In this document: positions 58,239 to 64,000 of the stretch, in pieces
Layout: each line of letters opens with the position of its first letter
How positions within the stretch are numbered: the stretch's first letter is position 1
Origin: Arthrobacter sp. ISL-28
Lineage (GTDB): Bacteria; Actinomycetota; Actinomycetes; Actinomycetales; Micrococcaceae
Reading direction: 5' to 3'
Length of the DNA stretch: 64,000 nt
NCBI RefSeq assembly: GCF_018613875.1
Contig: NZ_JAGGPJ010000011.1
Span: 37,396 to 101,395, forward strand
Notes under the pieces: generated by a model
Databases searched by the model: none
What the model saw: the letters and a program-made list of their open reading frames with translations, nothing else
Told to the model about the DNA's origin: nothing
Made by a program: the position numbers and the translations under genes

Positions 58239-58453
58239 GCCGACTTGGCAGTACCCGGGTGCTTGGCAGCCTCGGCGGCCTTGGCGGCGGCACGGGCTTC
58301 TGACTGTTCGCGGATCATGGCCTGTTCCTCTTCGAAGCGCAGGCGGTCCGCCCGGTCGGCGTCGTCTCCGTCCCAGTCCAGGCTTTCAGAAGTCGGCTTG
58401 GGATTGACGATCATTCCCTGGCCGTCGTTATCGTCTCTGGTGTGCTCTGACAT
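58235..58453 (-). CDS. Small acidic/charged hypothetical protein
   Basis: A 72-residue protein: an acidic, Asp-rich first half (DDNDGQG; DWDGDDADRADR) and a helical Ala/Glu/Arg-rich second half (EEEQAMIREQSEARAAAKAAEAA). No signal or membrane segment and no recognised family. It is supported by good codon usage and a GAGCGGG segment before the ATG. It overlaps the lipid kinase stop by 4 bp in a convergent arrangement. Confidence 0.7.
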   Translation of the reverse strand: MSEHTRDDNDGQGMIVNPKPTSESLDWDGDDADRADRLRFEEEQAMIREQSEARAAAKAAEAAKHPGTAKSA

Positions 58454-58545
58454 GACCCGCTCCCTTCGTTGGGGCCACCCTCCTAGTGATCAGGCAAGCA
58501 TACGCACAGTCCTAGGGGCAGGGAAGTACCGCAAGCGGCATTTGT

Positions 58546-59526
58546 CTACGCTGTGGGCGAAGCATTTACGGTCATTCCCGGCTCCAGAGTTTCCGCTGCG
58601 ACTATTTCCCGGACCCACGCATGCGCAGTACGGAATGCTTCATCGGACGTGTGCGGGGCAACCATCGGGCTCTGCTCGTCTGCCCTCGCGTACGAGCCCA
58701 GGAACCGAGTGGCCGGGCTGATGCGGTGGAGGCCGGCCAGGGCATCGGCCACCCGCGCATCGGCCACATGACCGTCGGCATCGATGCTGAAGAAGTAGTG
58801 ACCCAGATACTGTCCGGTCGGACGGGACTCAATCCGGCTCAGGTTCACGCCGCGGGTGGCGAACTGGTCGAGGATCTCCATGAGCGCGCCGGGGCGGTCT
58901 TCGGGCAGCGGCACCACCACGGTGGTCTTGTCCGCGCCTGTCCGGGCAGGAAGAACCCCGGGACGGCTGACGAGGACAAAGCGGGTCACGGCCCCGGGGT
59001 TGTCGCCGATGTTCTCTGCGAGCACGCGGAGCCCGGGCTGTTCCGAAGCGACGAGGGGGGCGCAAATCGCGGCGTCGTAGTGCGCGTCCTCCTCTAGGAG
59101 GCCCAGGGCTGCGGCCGCCGTGGACGAACCCGGAATATATTCAGCGGAAGGAATATTCGCGTCCGCCCACAGCCGGCACTGCGCCCACGCGTGGCCGTGA
59201 GTGGAGACCCGCCGGATCTGAGAAATGTCCGTACCCGGCCTGGCCACGAGCACAAAGCTGATGGGGACAAGGGCCTCGCGGATGATCCGTAGTTCCTGGC
59301 CGGTAGCGATCGCGTCGAGGGTGGCCGTCACTCCGCCCTCTACGGAGTTCTCGATCGGAACCATGGCGGCATCAGCTGAGCCGTCACGGACCTTATCCAG
59401 GGCGGTGTTCACATTCGAGGACGGAATTCGGACGGCTTTTGCCGCATCCGGAACCTGCATCAGCGCCGCCTCCGTGAAAGTGCCCTCGGGGCCAAGGAAG
59501 GTGTAGGTGGGGCGTGCGGCAGGCAT
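58546..59526 (-). CDS. pheA: Prephenate dehydratase
   Basis: A 326-residue monofunctional enzyme converting prephenate to phenylpyruvate for phenylalanine synthesis. The PDT domain shows YTFLGPEGTFTEAAL, VPIENSVEGGV and the THGHAWAQC region. A C-terminal ACT domain (PEDRPGALMEILDQFATRGVNLSRIESRP) gives phenylalanine feedback control. ATG at 59526 follows GAAGGA. It starts about 60 bp after the rhodanese gene and may be co-transcribed. Confidence 0.97.
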   Translation of the reverse strand: MPAARPTYTFLGPEGTFTEAALMQVPDAAKAVRIPSSNVNTALDKVRDGSADAAMVPIENSVEGGVTATLDAIATGQELRIIREALVPISFVLVARPGTDISQIRRVSTHGHAWAQCRLWADANIPSAEYIPGSSTAAAALGLLEEDAHYDAAICAPLVASEQPGLRVLAENIGDNPGAVTRFVLVSRPGVLPARTGADKTTVVVPLPEDRPGALMEILDQFATRGVNLSRIESRPTGQYLGHYFFSIDADGHVADARVADALAGLHRISPATRFLGSYARADEQSPMVAPHTSDEAFRTAHAWVREIVAAETLEPGMTVNASPTA

Positions 59527-59587
59527 CAGTATTCCTTCAACGTCATATAGGAGACCGCGCGGCGGCCGCACGGGTCAGAACTGCAGG

Positions 59588-59914
59588 TCAGAGGACCACA
59601 GGCTTGAGGCCGTTGTCCGAGACCAGCTGTTTACCGGACTCAAGCCACTGGTCCATGCCGCCGGCCACGTTCAGGGCAGAATAGCCCTGCCCCACCAGCC
59701 ACTGGGCAGCCCGGAATGACCGTCCGCCTGTACGGCAGATGACGTAGAGGTCCTGGTCCGGATCCAGCTCGTCAAGATGGCCGGGAAGCTGGTCCAGCGG
59801 GATGTGTGTGGCGCCCTCGGCATGCCCGGCCACCCACTCGTAGTCTTCGCGCACGTCCAGAATGACGGCGTCCGCCGGAACGTCGTTGACAGTGACCGTA
59901 TCGAAATCGCTCAT
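59588..59914 (-). CDS. Rhodanese-like domain protein
   Basis: A 108-residue single-domain sulfurtransferase. The active Cys lies in VICRTGGRS, and the fold signature ILDVREDYEWVAGHAEGATHIPL is intact. It probably handles persulfide sulfur in the cytoplasm. It is upstream of pheA on the same strand; the functional link, if any, is unclear. Confidence 0.93.
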   Translation of the reverse strand: MSDFDTVTVNDVPADAVILDVREDYEWVAGHAEGATHIPLDQLPGHLDELDPDQDLYVICRTGGRSFRAAQWLVGQGYSALNVAGGMDQWLESGKQLVSDNGLKPVVL

Positions 59915-60011
59915 GGGAGGCCTCTCCTTGGCTGCAAGCTCTTTAGCACCAGCGTATCGCCAGCTGCTGGCCGCGCGCGCCCCTCGGACGGCGCGTTAGG
60001 CTTCTTGGATC

Positions 60012-60158
60012 ATGCAAAGGAGAGCAGCCTTGCCAGCCAGCACCATCCCGGCCCGTAAACCGTCCCGTGACCAGCAGTCCCGCGGGCAGTCCCGTGACCG
60101 GGCGGCCCTGCCGCTTTTCGCGGAGCTGATTTTCCAGGACTGGCACGCCCTTGGCTGA
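60012..60158 (+). CDS. Possible 48-residue leader ORF before the amidase
   Basis: ATG at 60012 opens a 48-codon frame (starts MQRRAALPAS, ends QDWHALG) that overlaps the amidase TTG start by 8 bp. TAGGCT lies 9 bases before the ATG. GGAGAG inside it could also serve a TTG at 60030. No family is recognised. It may be a short coupled peptide or only leader sequence. Confidence 0.3.
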   Translation: MQRRAALPASTIPARKPSRDQQSRGQSRDRAALPLFAELIFQDWHALG

Positions 60159-61701
60159 GATCCATGACCTCTGCGCCCTTCAGCTCAGGGACGCGCTGCG
60201 CTCCGGAGAGCTCTCCGCCAGGGAGGCCGCGGCCCACTTCCTCCGGAGAATCGAGGACGCCAATCCCCGGCTTGGGGCGTTCATCACGATCACCGCGGAT
60301 ATGGCCTTGGCCGAGGCCGCGGCCAGGGACCAAGCGCAGGCACGCGTTCCGCGCGAGCAGCTTCCCCCGCTTCATGGGGTTCCGCTGGCCTTCAAGGATC
60401 TGACCGATGTCGCGGGGGTGGTCACCACCCACGGCAGCGCGGCCCTGGACCGCCGCCCCGCCCCCGTGGACGGCGCCCTCGCGGCAGCGCTGAGAGGTGC
60501 CGGCGCCATCTCACTTGGCAAGACCCAGGTTCCGGAATTCGGGCTGACTGCCTACAGCGAAAACCGCATCGCCCCGCCGTCGCGCAATCCGCACGCACTG
60601 AGCCGTAGTTCAGGCGGGTCCTCCGGCGGCAGTGCCGCGGCGGTGGCAGCCAAACTGCTGCCGTTCGCGCCGGGGTCCGACGGCGGCGGTTCGATCAGGA
60701 TTCCCGCCGCCGCCTGTGGCCTGCTGGGGCTCAAGCCCGGCCGCGGCCTGGTTCCTTCGGGGGAAAGCAGCGGCGATCCGGCAGGGCTGGTGGTCGCCGG
60801 ACCACTGGCACGCACCGCCGCAGACGCGGCACTCATGCTCGATGCGCTGGCCCCGGAGGGCACTGACGGCAGTGCGGGTAACGTGCGGCCGGCTGCCTCC
60901 GGGTACCTCAAAGCCATCAAGTCTGCCCCGCCCAGGCTGCGGATCGGCGTGAGTCTGGACAGCCCGTGGTCCGGCATCTTTCCGTTCACCCCGGAGCCCG
61001 AAGCGCTGGATGCGCTGGCCGCCGGCGTCCGGTTGCTGACGGCGGCAGGGCATGACGTCGTCGAAACCACCATCCGCTACGACAACCGCTATCCCGATGC
61101 CTTCACGACCGCCTGGACCGCCGGCGTTGGAGCGGCACGGATAGCCCCGCAGCGTGAGGCGTTGCTTACGCCGCTCACGCGCACTTTCCGGCGCCGGGCA
61201 CAGCAGCGGAGCGCCGCAAAACTGAACGAATCGCTGGCCTTCCTGCGCAAGTTCCAGCGGGACACCGTGACCCAGTACGCTGCCTGGGACCTGATCCTGA
61301 CGCCCTCGCTCGCCCAGACACCCCGGCCGGTGGGCTGGTTCACGGGTTCGGTCCACGGGGACGGCCACTGGCCGGTGTCGGAATGGGCAGGAGATGCCGA
61401 CGGCGATTACCGGAAACAGTGTGAGTTCGCCCCGTGGTCCTCGATGGTGAACGTCTGCGGCCTGCCTGCCGTCAGCATCCCGGTGCACTGGACGGGCGCG
61501 ATGTCCGGCTTGATGTCCGGCACGGCGGAAGGGACCGGCAGCAACGGGCGCGGCGGCAATGGGCCCGGCAGAAATGGGCACGGTGAAGGCCCGGCCCAAC
61601 GTTCCAGCGCTGGCGACGGACTTCCCATGGGCATCCAGCTGATCGGCCCGATGGGATCTGAGGCACTGCTCCTGCAGGTCGCGGCCCGGCTCGGATACTA
61701 A
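60151..61701 (+). CDS. Amidase signature family protein
   Basis: A 516-residue amide hydrolase. The Ser-cisSer-Lys triad is visible: Lys in GVPLAFKDL, cis-Ser in RSSGGSSGGSAAAVAA, and nucleophile Ser in SDGGGSIRIPA. Near residues 455-490 there is a Gly/Asn-rich insert (SNGRGGNGPGRNGHG) not usual for the family. TTG at 60151 has AGGA about 11 bases upstream. Substrate unknown. It is not close enough to GatA partners to be the tRNA amidotransferase. Confidence 0.9.
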   Translation: MAEIHDLCALQLRDALRSGELSAREAAAHFLRRIEDANPRLGAFITITADMALAEAAARDQAQARVPREQLPPLHGVPLAFKDLTDVAGVVTTHGSAALDRRPAPVDGALAAALRGAGAISLGKTQVPEFGLTAYSENRIAPPSRNPHALSRSSGGSSGGSAAAVAAKLLPFAPGSDGGGSIRIPAAACGLLGLKPGRGLVPSGESSGDPAGLVVAGPLARTAADAALMLDALAPEGTDGSAGNVRPAASGYLKAIKSAPPRLRIGVSLDSPWSGIFPFTPEPEALDALAAGVRLLTAAGHDVVETTIRYDNRYPDAFTTAWTAGVGAARIAPQREALLTPLTRTFRRRAQQRSAAKLNESLAFLRKFQRDTVTQYAAWDLILTPSLAQTPRPVGWFTGSVHGDGHWPVSEWAGDADGDYRKQCEFAPWSSMVNVCGLPAVSIPVHWTGAMSGLMSGTAEGTGSNGRGGNGPGRNGHGEGPAQRSSAGDGLPMGIQLIGPMGSEALLLQVAARLGY

Positions 61702-61764
61702 GGCGCAACTTGGGTACTGGCCTCTGCCTCGCGGGGCAGAGGCGGCCGGGCGTACGCTGGCTGG

Positions 61765-62619
61765 ATGACCCCAGCCCGGCGCCTCCCGGTTGAACAGCGC
61801 CTGTACGTCCCTTCGCCCGGCGAGGCGTCCGACGTCGAACTTCTGCCGGCGGGGGATGTCACCGAAGGTGTGCTGCGGGTGGGGGGAACGGTCCGCCGGC
61901 CGCACCAGCCGCAAAGCTATGCGGTTGCTGACTATCTGGAATGGCTGGAGGATGCCGGTTTCGAAGGCTCGCCACGGTTCCTGGGCCGCGACTCCTCCGG
62001 CCGCGACGTCCTGACATTCGTCCCGGGTGACTGCGCCAGTGCTGTTCCCGAACAGTGGGTGCAGTCAGAGGAGTTGCTGGTCTCCGTGGCCCGTTTGGTG
62101 CGGCGGCTGCACACCGCTTCAGCCGGTTTTGTCCCTGCCGCCCACCCCTTTCCGCCGTGTCCCCTGCCCGAAGACCACAAAGAGCAGGACGGGCTTGTCT
62201 GTCATCTGGATGTGACCCCGCAGAACGTCGTGGTCCGCGGAGGCCTGGCGGTGGGGCTGGTCGACTTTGACCTCGCCGGCCCCGCCACAGGATTCAAGGA
62301 CTCCTTCAACACGGCCATGCACTGGGTGCCGCTGCGTGACCCGGCCGACTCATGGCCCGGCTGGGAGGCGCTGGATCCGTTGCGGCGGCTGCGCGTTTTC
62401 GCCGACGCCTACGGCTGGACGGAGGAAGAACGACGGCGGCTGCCGGAGGTCGGCGCGCATGCCGCCGTCCTTTCGCAGCGCCGCATGAAGCACCGGGCCC
62501 GCACCCTCGGCGGCGGCTGGGCACGGATGTGGGCAGAGGGGGCAGGTGGCCTGATCGAACGCCGGCGCGCGTGGCTTGAGGCCAACGGCAGCCGCCTCAT
62601 CCTGGCCCTGACAGACTGA
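61765..62619 (+). CDS. Phosphotransferase-fold (APH-like) protein
   Basis: A 284-residue aminoglycoside-phosphotransferase-type kinase fold. The catalytic loop is CHLDVTPQNVVV (HGDxxxxN variant), followed by the metal-binding VDFDLAGPA. The N-lobe is short. TACGCT lies exactly 6 bases before the ATG, suggesting a leaderless mRNA. Substrate unknown; such orphan APH-like genes are common and usually do not confer resistance. It is the last ordinary gene before the accessory region. Confidence 0.85.
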   Translation: MTPARRLPVEQRLYVPSPGEASDVELLPAGDVTEGVLRVGGTVRRPHQPQSYAVADYLEWLEDAGFEGSPRFLGRDSSGRDVLTFVPGDCASAVPEQWVQSEELLVSVARLVRRLHTASAGFVPAAHPFPPCPLPEDHKEQDGLVCHLDVTPQNVVVRGGLAVGLVDFDLAGPATGFKDSFNTAMHWVPLRDPADSWPGWEALDPLRRLRVFADAYGWTEEERRRLPEVGAHAAVLSQRRMKHRARTLGGGWARMWAEGAGGLIERRRAWLEANGSRLILALTD

Positions 62620-63213
62620 CCGGGCGCTGTCAGGCTGCCTACAGGCGGATTGGCAGGGCAGCCCCGGCCGAAAACCTGCAAGCAGCTCAGCTGCTCGCAG
62701 AGGCCGACCGCGAAGACAAAGCCCGGAACCAGGGCGTCGCTGAAGACAACCTCCGCCCTGAGGCAATAGCCCATGAGGCAGATGACCGAGAAGATGACTT
62801 ATTCATTAGCCAACCCACATTAGCCAACCCACCTAAGACTTCCAGCTGGGACTAAGGTGCGGCGATTTCGTCCCAAACTGGTACAACCCTGAGTGTCTTG
62901 AGAATTTTTGGCGAAGAGCAAAGACGAGAGAGTAATTTCCGATGCAAGTAGGCTCTCCAGACAGTACAAAGCCATCAGCAAGGAGCTCAGCAAACGCTCA
63001 TGAAAGGTCTGTCCTGACGCCGGCAGGCTGACCATGTGGCCCGGACGCCCTAGCCGCTGCCGCCCCGGGGTGGAGGACTGGAAGAACGCGCGGCACGAAG
63101 CCCTAACCCTAGATAGGGTGTGCCTACTGGGGACAGGTGGAGCCCTCCACGCAGCTTAAAACTGGGCGGTTTCTCACAAACGTCGCAACACCGACGGAAA
63201 GTGGTGTTGATAC
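62620..63213. other. Degraded accessory sequence upstream of the IS30 element
   Basis: About 590 bp without an intact gene. The first 230 bp read through as a protein-like frame on the plus strand (ENLQAAQLLAEADREDK ... EAIAHEADDRED) that lacks a start of its own and ends at TAA 62852-62854, possibly a gene tail. A direct repeat ATTAGCCAACCCAC occurs twice near 62805-62832. Part of the stretch (62870-62990) is clearly lower in GC than its neighbours. A small hairpin CAACACC/GGTGTTG (63186-63192 with 63203-63209) lies just before the transposase. Confidence 0.5.
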
Positions 63214-64000
63214 ATGCGCAGTTCGACGCGCCGATCGAGGAAAATGGGGCCTCCGGGCTTGGTTGAGAAGAGGCCCTTGTATGTTCAGCTCATGAAAGAA
63301 GGGCACTCCAACCGGGCAGCATGCAAGATTCTCGGGATCAACCAGAACACCGGCCACCGTTGGCTGCATGGACGCAACGGGGTGGAGGGCTTGGTGCAGC
63401 AAGGCCTGGATCCAAGGCCTCGTAAGGCGGTTCCTGCAGCAGCTGTTTCCAGCCGCTATTTATCGGAGGACGAACGGATCTTCATCGCCGACCGTTTACT
63501 GGTGCGGGCGAGCCTTCAATCCATCGCCCGTGATCTGGGGCGGTCCCCGTCCACAATCAGCAGGGAGTTAGTCCGGAATCGTCCCGACTCACGCCGGTAT
63601 CATCCGTTCCGCGCTAAGAAGATGGCACAGAAGAGAAGGCCGAGGCCAAGGCCGGCCAAGCTTGCCAGCGATGACGAGTTGCGGCGTTACGTTGTGGAGT
63701 GCCTGTCGAAGCGGTGGAGCCCTCAGCAGGTCTGCCGGGCCTTGAAGGCACGGTTTCCAGGAGAAAAGCATCGGCACTTGGCGCATGAAACGGTCTACCG
63801 CGCGCTTTACCATTTGAGCATCCGCCCCGTTCCAGCCGGGTCTGCACGGCTGCTGCGATCGGGTAAGTTCAGCAGGCGGCCGCGGACCAGGACCAAGGTG
63901 AAGCCACGCCAGTACATGGCTGATGCTCTGAAGATCAGTGACCGCCCAGCCCACATCGCTACCAGGGAAGAAGCGGGCCATTGGGAATCTCAATGTTTCT
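63214..64000 (+). mobile_element. IS30-family transposase, cut by the right edge and apparently interrupted
   Basis: ATG at 63214 opens a frame that runs to the window end (262 residues). It has IS30 features: an N-terminal HTH (NRAACKILGINQNTGHRWLHG), a second HTH SIARDLGRSPSTISRELVRN, WSPQQVCRALKARFPG, HETVYRALY, and the GHWE motif that begins the DDE catalytic domain. In intact IS30 proteins GHWE is followed by G-D-L-I with the first catalytic Asp. Here the sequence departs at 63988 and reads SQCF, so the gene may be broken by another insertion or rearranged. The left inverted repeat was not identified with certainty. Confidence 0.85.

Noticed and set aside
61765..62619. Antibiotic-resistance phosphotransferase
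   Set aside because: Only the general kinase fold is evident (HLDVTPQN, DFD); the active-site variants and chromosomal context do not support a resistance role.
62820..63035. A 71-codon minus-strand frame in the accessory region
   Set aside because: No ribosome-binding site, no similarity that I recognise, and it runs against the likely gene remnant.

Overview
The window is high-GC DNA (third codon positions mostly G or C) from a high-GC Gram-positive bacterium, most probably Arthrobacter, Pseudarthrobacter or a close relative (Micrococcaceae). The reasons are the gene content and order (lsr2, clpC, lysS, panC, the fol genes, ftsH, hpt, tilS, dacB), an extradiol dioxygenase whose active-site numbering matches the Brevibacterium/Arthrobacter enzymes residue for residue, an actinobacterial-type ArgA, many GTG/TTG starts, and what look like leaderless promoters. 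The genus is an inference; no rRNA or tRNA gene was seen.

Region 1 (1-7712, + strand) is a catabolic operon for homoprotocatechuate (3,4-dihydroxyphenylacetate): a fumarylacetoacetate-hydrolase/RraA fusion cut by the left edge, a GntR regulator, hpaE, hpaD, hpaH, hpaI and a succinate-semialdehyde dehydrogenase. Together they cleave the ring meta, oxidise the semialdehyde, decarboxylate and hydrate, split the chain to pyruvate and succinic semialdehyde, and pass the latter to succinate. Region 2 (7713-12690) holds the remains of an isochorismatase-like gene and a GlxA/AraC-type regulator, an aldehyde dehydrogenase, a GH16 lipoprotein and a FUSC-type membrane protein.

Region 3 (12794-31595) is mixed housekeeping: radA, fabF and prfC (minus strand), disA (c-di-AMP synthase), mutY with an apparently non-canonical start, a proline-rich lipoprotein with a 15-bp repeat tract, the dhaKLM phosphotransfer-dependent dihydroxyacetone kinase, argA, an S9 peptidase, clpC and lsr2. 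Region 4 (31598-52056, mostly minus) is a conserved actinobacterial block: lysS, panC, a DUF2520 protein, two PH-domain membrane proteins, a DUF3180 protein, folK-folB-folP-folE, ftsH, hpt, tilS, a zinc metalloprotease and dacB. It is interrupted by two alpha/beta hydrolases, an MFS exporter and an AbiEi/DUF559 gene.

Region 5 (52184-62619) has ppa, a c-di-AMP riboswitch in front of a secreted LysM/NlpC-P60 protein, an HTH protein, a HAD phosphatase, serS, a lipid kinase, pheA, a rhodanese, an amidase and a phosphotransferase-fold protein. Region 6 (62620-64000) is accessory: about 600 bp of degraded sequence and then an IS30-family transposase that departs from its family just after the GHWE motif, 13 bp before the window ends.

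The main points to look at are the FAH-RraA fusion, the pairing of disA with a c-di-AMP riboswitch, a recurrent TANNNT-6nt-start leaderless signature that points to an ATC start for mutY, three 18-bp iterons upstream of clpC, a Shine-Dalgarno set off by a hairpin in front of ftsH, and the several long intergenic palindromes. No wholly unknown multi-gene system could be identified.
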